A stretch of 27,008 nt of DNA from Polysphondylium violaceum (GCA_000277445.1 AJWJ01000313.1:1-27008), one strand, 5' to 3'. Shown: positions 10,201 to 19,438, numbered from the stretch's first letter. The notes: generated by a model not told the origin, from the sequence alone. Program-made: numbers and translations.

Positions 10201-10875
10201 TCTCTTACTCTCACGAATTGTAAATTGAGCTAATAACTTTTCAGCTTGATGAATTTCCTCTTCACTAAATTCTTCTTGATCAATTTCTGGCCATTCAATA
10301 GAGAATTCATATTGTGGATCTGAATTTGCAATCTAATAATAATAAGAATAAAATTAAAAGATATAGGGAAGGAAAGAAAAAAGAAGAGAGAAGAAAGAAG
10401 AAAAGTAAATAAAGAAATAAATATATTAACAACTCCATTCATCAAATATATAAATAATAATAAAATATACAACCAATGATATTTATATCACACATATACA
10501 TACTTTGGAGACAGATTCTAAACATTCAATAATTCTTTTCATATTTGTATAAGATGGAGAAGAATTTGAAGAATGAACCAAATCAGATAAAGCAAAACGT
10601 TTATGTCTTGGTACACCCATATCTGTACAGGCTTGAATAAAGAAACTAACATTTTCACTATACTTGAAAAGAATGGTTCTTTGGGGTGTATTTGGATCTG
10701 GAATTGAAATTCTTGGCATTAAACGTGGACTAATAGTTTGCATGACTTTGCATATTAAAACACCATCCTGAAGGGTTTCTATGAAATCTTTGTTTGTTTC
10801 TATTTTACATTCCAATACATTTTCTATCCATTTAATGGCTGCTCTCTTTTTTGAAAGAAAACTAGATGATTTCAT
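7247..10875 (-). CDS. RacGEF with CH, IQ, DH and PH domains (three exons)
   Basis: Exons are 10504-10875, 9232-10332 and 7247-8953, all joined in phase 0, for 1059 residues. Intron 1 is 10333-10503 (GTATGT...TTATTAG); intron 2 is 8954-9231 (GTCAGT...TTTTTAG). Exon 1 is a calponin-homology domain (KKRAAIKWIENVL, LQDGVLICKVMQTI, FKYSENVSFFIQACTDMGV). Exon 2 has an acidic segment and long Ser/Pro/Thr/Asn-rich sequence. Exon 3 has a Thr-rich stretch, an IQ motif at about 588-606 (AAIKIQRATRKWLERNRQR), a DH domain at about 616-802 with the signature LIRPVQRIPRYSLLLKDM, and a PH domain at about 825-942 ending LDEWIKAINA. DH-PH pairs catalyse GDP/GTP exchange on Rho/Rac GTPases. The CH and IQ parts suggest actin or IQGAP-like association and calmodulin binding. 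It belongs with the dictyostelid Gxc-type RacGEFs; unlike some CH-containing members it has no ArfGAP domain in this model. The GTCAGT donor is the weakest splice call. Confidence 0.9.
9054..9122. repeat. CA/TG microsatellite arms forming an intronic inverted repeat
   Basis: Nine CA units (9054-9071) and a TG run (9108-9122) face each other inside RacGEF intron 2, separated by about 36 AT-rich bases. They are complementary and could form a stem of about 15 bp in the pre-mRNA. Confidence 0.8.
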
Positions 10876-11657
10876 TGTGTGTATGTATGTGTATTGAATA
10901 TTTGACTATAGTACTAGGTGTGGTATGGTATGGTATGGTATATAAATAAATAAATAAAAAAACAACAAAAAGATAAACTATACTATTATATTATAATACA
11001 CTAATGATAACAATAATAAATATATCTATTTTACTTTATAGAATAGGGATGATGGTTGATTTATTTTTAAAAAAAAACAAAAAAAGGGAGGTGTTGGTGT
11101 TAGCAGTTGGTGATTGATCAATGAAGAAAAGTGTGGTGTGGGTTACTAAAACAGATCAGTTGTTGTTTTTGTTGTTAAGATGTGTGGGTGATAATGGGCT
11201 GTGGTGTGTGTTGAGTATTGGTAATAATAATGATTTATATATAGTAGTACAAGATAAAAAGAGATCACACAAACAAAAAATAGATATACAACAATCAAAA
11301 AAAAAAAAAAAAAAAAAAAAAAGAAAATAGAAAAAATGCAAAAACCCATTTTTTTTAATTTTAAAATTAAAAAAAGATTTTTTGGGTATCTAAACTATAG
11401 GAGAAAATAGAGATAGAGGATTTGGGCACAATAAAGCTACATGAAATTACACTTGTCTATATCTTTTTTTTTTTTCCATTGACTCTACAAATATAGATAC
11501 CAAAATAAAATATATTCGTGACGGGGTTTTTTTTGATTAGTTACGAAAAAAATCTGAACCGTTGCATGACAAAAAAAAAAAAAGAAAAGCGTGTTTCTGC
11601 AACTTGTTCATTTTTACCATCATTTGTGATAAAAATAAAACAAGAAATTAATATATT
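10876..11657. promoter_or_regulatory. Divergent intergenic region, RacGEF / hydrolase
   Basis: This 782-base stretch separates two divergent genes and holds no convincing ORF. It contains four TGGTA units (10921-10940) running into TATAAATAAATAAATA, probably part of the RacGEF core promoter on the minus strand. GT-rich clusters lie at about 11129-11145 (GTGTGGTGTGGGT) and 11178-11216 (TGTGTGGGTG, TGTGGTGTGTG), resembling the G-rich boxes of dictyostelid developmental promoters. A homopolymer A-run lies at about 11299-11321, an inverted repeat at 11344-11387, and T-runs before the hydrolase start. Confidence 0.55.
11344..11387. repeat. Imperfect 44-base inverted repeat
   Basis: ACCCA followed by T8-AATTTT on the left faces AAAATTAAAAAAA...TGGGT on the right. 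The arms pair over most of their length around the centre near 11365, about 270 bases upstream of the hydrolase ATG. Confidence 0.65.
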
Positions 11658-12589
11658 ATGAGTAATTTGAAAAGTGAAACTATCTATGTGAATATAAATG
11701 GTCTCAAGTGTGATACATTTATCACTAGACCAAGTGATATTCAATCACCCTTACCAATCATTGTGTTTTGCATGGATATGTTTGGTCTCAGACCAAATCT
11801 TTATAAAATCGCAGAAAGAATTGCAGAGCATGGATTTTTTGTTGTATTACCAAATATCTTTTAGTAAGTACACATCTGCACCACCCTGCCAAATCAATAG
11901 AGTTGTGTGTGTGTATTTACCAACCAATCAATTTTATAGTCGTAATATTAGTGAACCCATTGTAACAAGTTTGGAAAATGTTGATGCTCTTTGTGGTGCC
12001 TTGTGTGGTATGTAGATTTTGTATTACCTGAGGATAGTATGATTGGTATTGGGTCAATAATCTAATCATTCACAAATATTTATTATTAGCCGCTCGAGGA
12101 GTTGCTGCAAAATGTAGTATCGTCGAGTTTTTATCTGATATGAAATCAGTACTGGAATATGTTTCAACTCATTATGGCGATGTTACTCAAAAAGATAATG
12201 TAGGATTATTGGGTCTGTGTTTTGGTGGTGCTTTTGCTATGAGATTGGCAAACGAGTATCCCGAAATCATTAAATCATGTGCATCAGTTCATGCCGGTCA
12301 ACTTGTAACCGATACACCAGAATCACCTCACAAGCTTATCAATAACATCAAGGCAGTTTGTTATTTTGCTCATGCTGATCAAGATCAATGGATGACATTA
12401 GAGGACATTAGTGTTCTCAATAAAGCACTTGACGATGCAAACATAAACTATGAATCTGAAGTTTATGCTGGTTGTGCTCATGGCTGGAATATAGAAGATT
12501 TCTTTATGTTTAACAGAGAAGGTCACGAAAAGACTATGGCTAAACTATTTGATTTCTATTCAAAAACTTTGAAAAAAGCAACACAGTAA
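11658..12589 (+). CDS. Dienelactone hydrolase family protein (three exons)
   Basis: Exons are 11658-11863, 11940-12007 and 12090-12589, encoding 257 residues. Introns of 76 and 82 bases (11864-11939 GTAAGT...TATAG; 12008-12089 GTATGT...TATTAG) were placed because splicing restores the family sequence LPNIFYRNI and then ALCAARGVAA. The alpha/beta-hydrolase triad is visible: nucleophile Cys135 in GLCFGG, Asp188 in FAHADQDQ, and His222 in GCAHGW. The N-terminal MDMFGLRPNLYKIAERIAEHG matches the early strand-helix of the family. Length is close to the usual 230-270 residues. Family members hydrolyse dienelactones or related carboxylic esters in the cytosol; the real substrate here is unknown, and no secretion signal is seen. 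Its stop lies 28 bases from the stop of the convergent FNIP gene. Confidence 0.92.
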
Positions 12590-12617
12590 TAAGTTAAATA
12601 AATAGATAACAATGGAT

Positions 12618-14162
12618 TTATTGTTGGTCTCCTTCTCTCTTGATGTGTTGTAATATACAATCATTGAAATGAATAATTTTAAGAGAATCTGGAATTTTGC
12701 CAACTTTAAAGTCTGATGTAACACTGAGAAGTTCTAAATGGGGTGGATAAAAGCATTCTCCTTCAACAGTTGGCTGAATGACGGTCTCATAGCTACCAAG
12801 AGTTAATTTTTTAACAGTTGGTGGAATGAATGATTGAGGAATTCTAAAGCAGTTGTGACCAAATAGTAAAGATGTAATGTGTGGAGGTATTTGGGCTTGT
12901 GGATCAAATTCAATCTTTTGTTCTCCACCTTGTACAAAGAAATCTATGTAAAGAGATTTGATTTGTGGTGGAATCAAATGTAAGAAACCACGCGATCCAT
13001 CAAAATTAGTAATTTCTAAACGAGTCAAAGAGGATGGGAATTGGCAAGAATCAGAAATGGGTAATGCGTGCGAGATAAGTAAAGTCTTTACAGAATCTGG
13101 GAAAACACCAAATTCGATTGGTTGGCAATAGGTTGGAAGATAAAGATCTGTAATGTTTGGAAGGACCTTGGGTGACAAAGGTTGGTTAAAAGATGGCAAT
13201 CTTAGTAAAGAAAGAGAGCTTGGCAAAACTTTGGCTCCGATGGGCTTGTCATAGAGATGTAGGGTAAGTTCTTTCAAGGTTTGTGGGAGTACACCAACCA
13301 ACAAAGGTTGGTCATAGACATAGAGGGATAGTTTCTTCAAATGGGATGGAAGGATATTTGGTTTCAATTGAAAAGCATAGTCATTAAGCTCCAATTCAGT
13401 TATAGATTGAGGCAAAACTTTTATTCTGAGCTCTCCAATATTTCCACCCAAAGAAAGAGATTCAACAGTACTTGGCAAATCATTTGGTTCCAATGTGACA
13501 CCATCAGCAAACGAGATGTCGAGCTTTTTAATAAAATGTTGATTGTTGAACACAGGTCTTTGTGGAAAAGTATTCATAACGTTTAATTCAACATAGGTCA
13601 ATGTTGATGGGAATTTTGAGGCATTATATAGCACAAGATCATCTGAGGCAATTTGCAAATCGGTCAAAGAGTCTGGGATGACATTCTCGGTAAAAGGATG
13701 ACTGGGGCCAAAGACAGAGAGGGATTTTAGACCTTTGGGTAATGTTGTGCTATTATATGGCCCATGAGGGGTCTCTGATCTATAATCAATAAGTAGCCTC
13801 TTGATATTCTCGCCATAGGTTATTTCTCTGCCAGTATGAGTGAATTCCAAAGATTTAAGATTCTTTGGTAAATGTTGATAGATTTGAGATTGATTAATTG
13901 GACCAACCGCATCACTGATAAACATTTTGGTGATTAAATCTTTATATGGTGATTCTTGGTAAAGCCCAGATTGTTCATCGTCCAAGATCAAAACACTGAT
14001 CTGAGTGTTATAGTTTAAAGTATCCAAACGAGCCAAATCTTGATGATGGTGATTGAGATACTCAAAAGAGACATTGAGATCTAAATCATTGCAGACATAT
14101 TGCGAAACAATATTTTTTAAAAATGTATTTCTATAGATACTGAAAAAAAGATTATTTGCCAT
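12618..14162 (-). CDS. FNIP-repeat protein, paralogue 1
   Basis: A single exon encodes 514 residues. After an N-terminal module shared by all three neighbours (FSIYRNTFLKNIVSQYVCND), the protein consists of leucine-rich-like FNIP repeats of about 22 residues with the pattern LP..L..L.L..(F/Y)(N/D)QPL....; clear units are LPSHLKKLSLYVYDQPL, LPQTLKELTLHLYDKPI and LPSSLSLLRLPSFNQPL. FNIP proteins form a large, mostly uncharacterised dictyostelid family thought to fold as beta-solenoids that bind other proteins. No catalytic motif, signal peptide or membrane segment is seen. The ATG at 14162 is chosen because the N-terminal module then aligns with the start of both paralogues. Confidence 0.9.
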   Translation of the reverse strand: MANNLFFSIYRNTFLKNIVSQYVCNDLDLNVSFEYLNHHHQDLARLDTLNYNTQISVLILDDEQSGLYQESPYKDLITKMFISDAVGPINQSQIYQHLPKNLKSLEFTHTGREITYGENIKRLLIDYRSETPHGPYNSTTLPKGLKSLSVFGPSHPFTENVIPDSLTDLQIASDDLVLYNASKFPSTLTYVELNVMNTFPQRPVFNNQHFIKKLDISFADGVTLEPNDLPSTVESLSLGGNIGELRIKVLPQSITELELNDYAFQLKPNILPSHLKKLSLYVYDQPLLVGVLPQTLKELTLHLYDKPIGAKVLPSSLSLLRLPSFNQPLSPKVLPNITDLYLPTYCQPIEFGVFPDSVKTLLISHALPISDSCQFPSSLTRLEITNFDGSRGFLHLIPPQIKSLYIDFFVQGGEQKIEFDPQAQIPPHITSLLFGHNCFRIPQSFIPPTVKKLTLGSYETVIQPTVEGECFYPPHLELLSVTSDFKVGKIPDSLKIIHFNDCILQHIKREGDQQ

Positions 14163-14780
14163 CTATGATCTGTGTGTAGTGTTAAACACTAAATATTTTA
14201 ATATTTATGAATATTTCATATTGATCACTCACTCTCAGCTGAAAAAAGTTTGAGAAAATTTTAGAAAGTTTGAGCTGGGAATCATAGATGTTTCAAAACA
14301 AGCCCCTCGAAAATTTTAATAAAAAAAAAATAAAAAAATATTTTTTGGTTTTTTATTTCTTACATTTGGTATGGTTTATTTGGACTAGCAAAAGTAGTTG
14401 GGGCGGCTGGAGCATTGATCATATTTCTTTTATTACTACCGGTGTGATTTACTGAATCTTATTTATTCAAATATATTTTACACAATTAGTATATTTCAAA
14501 TGTACAACAATAGATAAATATAGAATTCTTACTGAGCATTTTATTTGATATTGTTGTTGGGATTGGAAAAAGGTATGATATTTTTGTTTGAAATTCTATC
14601 TAAAAATCCAGAAGGATTTTTTTTTACAAAATTTTTTTTTTTTAAAAATTTTTTCAGAACCAGGTCACCAACGATAACATACACGAAAAGAGAATGTCTC
14701 TTTGATTTTAAAGATGATATGAATAGATATTTTTTTTTTTACCAAGATTAATAAAGATCTTTTCAGATCCTTTAAAATAT
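14163..14780. other. Intergenic stretch between FNIP paralogues 1 and 2
   Basis: Apart from the small gene at 14360-14539, this 618-base interval is AT-rich with long T-runs. Upstream of paralogue 1 it has AAAGTTTGAG twice, 20 bases apart (14245-14254 and 14265-14274), bracketed by CAGCT (14236-14240) and AGCTG (14273-14277). An AAAAATCC/GGATTTTT inverted repeat lies at about 14600-14625. Confidence 0.6.
14360..14539 (-). CDS. Predicted 34-residue peptide gene with one intron
   Basis: Exon 1 is only seven bases (14533-14539, ATG CTC A). A 75-base intron (14458-14532, GTAAGA...AATAAG) follows, then exon 2 (14360-14457) ends in TAA. The joined frame encodes MLNSVNHTGSNKRNM... and ends NAPAAPTTFASPNKPYQM. 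Evidence that it is real: exon 2 is markedly richer in G+C than its surroundings, codons are varied rather than homopolymeric, the donor is near-consensus, and the intron length matches verified introns here. An intron directly after the start is a layout I recall from very small dictyostelid genes such as the hssA/2C family, but I do not recognise this peptide. It is too short to stand out as an ORF. There is no signal peptide or Cys. Confidence 0.55.
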
Positions 14781-16313
14781 TTATTTTGTGATCATTACTA
14801 GTTTGTATCCTTCAATAAGAACTTTCAGTGATTCGGGTAGAGGTAGAGGATAGGGATAATCAGTTACTACTTTTAGTGTTTGTAAATTGGGTGGGTAAAT
14901 AGATTGCTGGGTTTCATCAGCTGGTTGAATCACAGTTTCAAAGTTTTCGATTGAGAGTCTTAAAAGAGATTGAGGAAGAAAGCTTGATGGGATTGTATAG
15001 ACGCTCCAACCAAGTGTTAGAGAGGTAATGTGTTGGGGAAGTGACACATGTCCATCAAATGTAATATTTTGGTGTTGTGGTGAACGGTGAACGAAATCCA
15101 GATACAAAGTTTTAACACTCTCCGGAATTAACTGCATGAAACCTGGTGTTCCATCAAATACATCGATTTCTAATTTAGAAAGCGAGCTAGGGAAGCATTG
15201 TGATGAGGTAAATGGTGTTGTATGTTTCACAAACAACTGTTTCAAAGAGTTTGGCAACACATCACATTGAATGGTCTGAGAATGGTCTACCAAGACTAGA
15301 CTTTCCAATTTATTTGGGAGAATGTTGGGTAAAAGAGGTTGATCAAATGCATGTAAACGAAGTTCCAACAAAGAGGATGGTAGAGTATTGGCGACAAGTG
15401 GATGGTTAAAAGATTTGAGAGAAAGATCAATAATGCCAGAGGGGAGTACATTTGGCTCCAAAGGTTGATTATATTGGGATGCATAGAGCTTTAAAAGGCC
15501 TTGGGGTAAATCTCCACTCTTAAATTGGAAATTGTAATGTGATAATTCTAAATCGGTAACAGAAGCAGGGATTACATTTGCTTGTAGCTCACCAAGGCCT
15601 CTTAAACTAAGGGTTTGTACTGTATCTGGGATATCGCCGACCTCGAATGCAACGTTTTCAATAGTCAGATCAAGATATTTGAAATGATGTTTTCTATTTA
15701 AAAATACAGGTCTTTGAATGGGATCAGTTATAGTAAGATAAATATTCAAAGGATTATTTGTACTAGAGTAGCAGTTGGAGAGTTGTTGGGCATTTGAACA
15801 AACAATGTTTAAGTCAGTCAAAGAATCTGGCAAAACATCTTTACCAATTGCACCATTGTATCCATTGATCCATAAAGAGGTCAAGTTCTTTGGTAAGGTA
15901 TCTTGAGCAAAATCCTTGTGAATTGGGGTAAAACGAAAATCAATTTCCAATTTCTTTAAATTCGAACCATAGTTCCCAAAAAACCCATATGCCTGCTCCA
16001 AGCTTTTCAAGTTGTCTGGCAATTGACTCAAGACAGCTTGTTGTTTCGATACTGCAATGTCATCTACAATTGAGAGTCTAGTGATTAAATGTTTATAGTT
16101 TGATTCGAGATATTTATCTGCCTCTTCGTCACTTGATATTGGGACAAATATATTTCTATTATAGTTTTCGCAATCCAATTTAGACAAATACCGATGATAC
16201 TGATTTAAATAAGAGACACTAATCTCTAATTCCAAATTATTACATTTATGTTGTAGAATAACATTGTGTAGAAATATGTTCCTATATATACTATAAAACA
16301 GTTGATCAGCCAT
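14781..16313 (-). CDS. FNIP-repeat protein, paralogue 2
   Basis: A single exon encodes 510 residues, co-oriented with the genes on both sides. It has the same N-terminal module (FYSIYRNIFLHNVILQHKCNN) and FNIP units such as LPQGLLKLYASQYNQPL, LPSGIIDLSLKSFNHPL and LPSSLLELRLHAFDQPL. A shared C-terminal block follows (FPSSLSKLEIDVFDGTPGFMQLIPESVKTLYLDF). Domain layout and length match paralogue 1 almost segment by segment, so the pair arose by tandem duplication; many substitutions separate them, so the event is not recent. A protein-binding solenoid role is inferred from the family only. Confidence 0.9.
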   Translation of the reverse strand: MADQLFYSIYRNIFLHNVILQHKCNNLELEISVSYLNQYHRYLSKLDCENYNRNIFVPISSDEEADKYLESNYKHLITRLSIVDDIAVSKQQAVLSQLPDNLKSLEQAYGFFGNYGSNLKKLEIDFRFTPIHKDFAQDTLPKNLTSLWINGYNGAIGKDVLPDSLTDLNIVCSNAQQLSNCYSSTNNPLNIYLTITDPIQRPVFLNRKHHFKYLDLTIENVAFEVGDIPDTVQTLSLRGLGELQANVIPASVTDLELSHYNFQFKSGDLPQGLLKLYASQYNQPLEPNVLPSGIIDLSLKSFNHPLVANTLPSSLLELRLHAFDQPLLPNILPNKLESLVLVDHSQTIQCDVLPNSLKQLFVKHTTPFTSSQCFPSSLSKLEIDVFDGTPGFMQLIPESVKTLYLDFVHRSPQHQNITFDGHVSLPQHITSLTLGWSVYTIPSSFLPQSLLRLSIENFETVIQPADETQQSIYPPNLQTLKVVTDYPYPLPLPESLKVLIEGYKLVMITK

Positions 16314-16552
16314 TACTTAAGTTAAGAATGGTGACGATAAATCATCTGTTTGATAAACACCTTTCAAAACTATTAAAGCTTTTATACTACAACATAAATG
16401 TATTTGGGAAAGAAAACATTTCATTTTTCTCAAAAATTTCACATCAAAAAATCTCAGTGGTGCATGAGTCCAGAACCGAAGAAAATCTGGCATACTAAAG
16501 AATTACCAAAAATCTACAAATCATTAGTTTATTATTACAATCAATGGTCCTG

Positions 16553-18109
16553 TTAAAAGTGTTGTAAAGTACCTTTTCTATCGGTTAAAGTTCGTAAGGA
16601 TTTAGGAAGTGTTCCTGTCTTGGGGCTTGGTACAGATAAATACTCCAATGTTGGAGGGTAAATACAGTCATCACTATCATTAGATGTTTTTGGTTTTTCA
16701 AATTTAACATGACTGGATGGAATAATCAATTTTTTTAGAGTCTGAGGAAGAAAAGTTGATGGAATTGGGGGTGCAATTGCACAAATCTTAAGCTTTGTTA
16801 TGTGTTGAGGTAAGTGCACATCATCAAATGAAACTGTTGTACCAATAATATATGAGTTTAATGTAAGGCTTTCTACATGTGAAGGAATAAGACTCAAGTA
16901 TCCTTGTGTAGCATTGAATAAAAAGATTTCCAAGTGTTTTAAACTTGTTGGAAAACAGGCTGAACTTGTGATTGATAGAGAGTGACGAATAGATAAGCTT
17001 GTGATAGAGTTGGGGAATTGGCCCTCACCAATCTCTCTCTCAAGAGATGCTAGAGTGCAAGTTGCAAGATTCGGGAGATTGCCAAATGAAAGGGGTTGGT
17101 TATATGCTCTCATCGATAAAGTCACCAGGGAGGCTGGCAAGAGATTTTCATGCAATGGATGATTAAAATTGTTCATTTTAAGAAAAGTAAGAGTATTTGG
17201 AAGCACCTGTTCTCTTATAGGTTGGTTATACGCTCCGGCTGTCAATGATTTTAATTTTGTGGGCAATATACCCACTTGGAGTTCATATCTATAATGATCA
17301 ATTTTCAAACTAGTTACAGATTGTGGAATAACACCCGCCTGAAGCTCGCCAGGAAAATGTAAAAGACTGAGGGTTTCCACGGTATTCGGGAGCATGTTTG
17401 GAACCAGTAAATCAGTAGAGTTTAGAGCGACTCCAAATGAAATCGACTTTAGATTCCATTCGGTACTAAACACAGGCCAGACTAAAAAGTCACTCAAATA
17501 AGTGAGACTAATAGTTAGGGGTTTGACGGCATTCTTTGGGAATCGAGACATATTAAACAATGAAGGGTTATCGTTTGGATAAAAAATACTAATGTGTTCC
17601 AAAGACTGTGGGATTTCATCTACTTTGATTGCTTCGTTGCAGGCACACAAATAGAGTGTTTTTAAATTTGGTGGAAAAGATATTTGTTCTAAATCGATTG
17701 GAAAGCGAGGATCATCAATCAGGATCAGTGTATCCAACTGAGTGATAGAGCCAAAGTTTCCCAGATTGGGTGCATTGAATTTCATGGCTCTAATTTTGCA
17801 GGGTAGATTTGAAATCAACTGCTGTTCTTTTGCAACCGGTAGTTTATGAGAAACTGATATCTGAGTGATTAAGTCTCTGTCTTGTTGAGACAGAGCTAGG
17901 TATTCATCCACCTGATTCTCGTTTTCCAAAGCCACAAGAATACCAATTTTAAACGTATCCCGATCCAATCTAGACAACTGAGCAGCATTGTGCCTCAAGT
18001 AATCCAGACTCACAGATATCGATGCATTTGCACATCTATATTGGGAAACTATATTCTTTAAGAACGGATTTCTAAATACCCCAAAAAACAAATAATCTAT
18101 TGCATTCAT
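16553..18109 (-). CDS. FNIP-repeat protein, paralogue 3
   Basis: A single exon encodes 518 residues. It begins with a slightly longer N-terminus (MNAIDYLFFGVFRNPFLKN) and the same IVSQYRC module. FNIP units include LPTKLKSLTAGAYNQPI, LPNTLTFLKMNNFNHPL and LPASLVTLSMRAYNQPL, followed by the common FPTSLKHLEIFLFNATQGYLSLIP block. It is the most upstream of the three tandem copies with respect to transcription. The 239 bases separating it from paralogue 2 hold no gene that I can see. The function is unknown. Confidence 0.9.
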   Translation of the reverse strand: MNAIDYLFFGVFRNPFLKNIVSQYRCANASISVSLDYLRHNAAQLSRLDRDTFKIGILVALENENQVDEYLALSQQDRDLITQISVSHKLPVAKEQQLISNLPCKIRAMKFNAPNLGNFGSITQLDTLILIDDPRFPIDLEQISFPPNLKTLYLCACNEAIKVDEIPQSLEHISIFYPNDNPSLFNMSRFPKNAVKPLTISLTYLSDFLVWPVFSTEWNLKSISFGVALNSTDLLVPNMLPNTVETLSLLHFPGELQAGVIPQSVTSLKIDHYRYELQVGILPTKLKSLTAGAYNQPIREQVLPNTLTFLKMNNFNHPLHENLLPASLVTLSMRAYNQPLSFGNLPNLATCTLASLEREIGEGQFPNSITSLSIRHSLSITSSACFPTSLKHLEIFLFNATQGYLSLIPSHVESLTLNSYIIGTTVSFDDVHLPQHITKLKICAIAPPIPSTFLPQTLKKLIIPSSHVKFEKPKTSNDSDDCIYPPTLEYLSVPSPKTGTLPKSLRTLTDRKGTLQHF

Positions 18110-18256
18110 AGCGTCGTGTGTGTAATGTAATTAATAAAAGAAAAAAAAAAAAAAAAGATATTTTCAAAAGTGTAAATCAACTTAATTAAATATAAATAAA
18201 TAAAACAAAATTGGGTGTGAATATATATATCTGTACAAAGGTGTCATTTCATTTAT

Positions 18257-19141
18257 TCATGAAGTTTTGTGTTTTTTAGAGGGTGATGACCCATCAATAA
18301 ATAGTCTGTTGATTGGATATGCTGATGGTGATACTGGTGTTGGTGGTGTTGATGTTGTTGTCGTTGTTGATGATGATTTAGTGGGCGTTAATTTATGACC
18401 ATTTGTTCTTTTTGTTGGTGTGGACACGGGACTGGGTAGGTGCATAGCAGGTGATCTCATGAATAGAAACTTTAGAGAAACATTGAGTTGTCTTATATGA
18501 GCTTTCACTGTATCGATATCAGATTCAATCATCTCTTTTTTCATTTCCAACTCTAGTAGAAAAGATTGAGCCTCTTCCAATTCCTCTCTCATAGATTGTT
18601 GTTGAAGTAGTAGATTATTCATTATCTCTTGCTCTCTTATATCCTCTTCCTCCTCTTCTTCCTCCTCTTCCTCTTCTTCTATTTCTATTTCTTCTTCTTC
18701 TTCCTCTTGCTCCTCTTCTTCTACTATTTGCTGTTGCTGCTCTTGATAGCTTTGGTTATCTATGTATGGTTGGATTTCTATATTTCCCCTTTCTGTCTCT
18801 TTGCCTTCATCTTCACCATTTTCAGATTCTTCTGAAGATGTTTCTTGTTTATTTTGATCTGCAACCAGTTGTTGTCTATTATAGTAATCATTTAAACCGG
18901 CCACAAACTCATTGTAGTGTTTGAAGCTTGTATTGGTGGTGTGAGGGGGATCTTTGGTAGCGAGTATTTTATAGAGACCTTGACGCATTCCCAACACTGT
19001 ATTGAATTGAGACTTGTTCTTTATTTTCAAATCAAGCCTTAGCTTCTCAAACACCTTTCTGAGCTTGAGGTTGTCCTCCTTTGTGACATAATCTCTTTCA
19101 TCTGTAAACTCCAACAAGTCTTTTAACCCATATCTAGACAT
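18257..19141 (-). CDS. Glu-rich coiled-coil protein of unknown function
   Basis: A single exon encodes 294 residues; the product is not recognised. Residues 1-90 are a well-mixed, probably folded helical segment (YGLKDLLEFTDERDYV, LRKVFEKLRLDLKIKN, FKHYNEFVAGLNDYYN). A Ser/Glu-rich stretch and an almost pure Glu block follow (about 135-168). Next comes a predicted coiled coil with heptad-like leucines (LEEAQSFLLELEMKKEMIES), then a Ser/Thr/Pro-rich tail with several S/T-P sites (SPVSTPTKR, TPTKSS, TPPTPVSP) and a basic KKHK end resembling a nuclear localisation signal. Nuclear location and proline-directed phosphorylation are inferences. The ATG at 19141 lies in a normal context just after AT-rich DNA. 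Confidence 0.8.
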   Translation of the reverse strand: MSRYGLKDLLEFTDERDYVTKEDNLKLRKVFEKLRLDLKIKNKSQFNTVLGMRQGLYKILATKDPPHTTNTSFKHYNEFVAGLNDYYNRQQLVADQNKQETSSEESENGEDEGKETERGNIEIQPYIDNQSYQEQQQQIVEEEEQEEEEEEIEIEEEEEEEEEEEEDIREQEIMNNLLLQQQSMREELEEAQSFLLELEMKKEMIESDIDTVKAHIRQLNVSLKFLFMRSPAMHLPSPVSTPTKRTNGHKLTPTKSSSTTTTTSTPPTPVSPSAYPINRLFIDGSSPSKKHKTS

Positions 19142-19438
19142 CTTTTATAATCATAGCACATGACGCACCAACATATTACTAGTACAATGTGGAGACCAAA
19201 TAACAGTGATTGGAGAGACAAAAAATGCGAAAATGAAAAAAAAAAAAAAAAAAAGTTTTAGGAATTGGTATAAATAGATAAAATTATGTATATATCTATG
19301 GTGTTTGATTTATTTATTAATATTAAATTAAGTAAATATCTCTAGAAAACACTATTTAAAAAAAGATAGATGGATTGATTGATTTATTTTTTTTTTTTTT
19401 TTTTTGTTGAATACTCAAATATTTGGAAAGTTGAGTTT

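Noticed and set aside
10230-10472. Minus-strand Ile/Phe-rich ORF across RacGEF intron 1
   Set aside because: It runs through the intron and exon 2 in the wrong frame; its composition reflects AT-rich sequence only.
11121-11349. Short ORFs on both strands around the poly(A) run at 11.3 kb
   Set aside because: They have poly-Lys or poly-Phe ends from homopolymers, no family motif, and lie in a divergent promoter.
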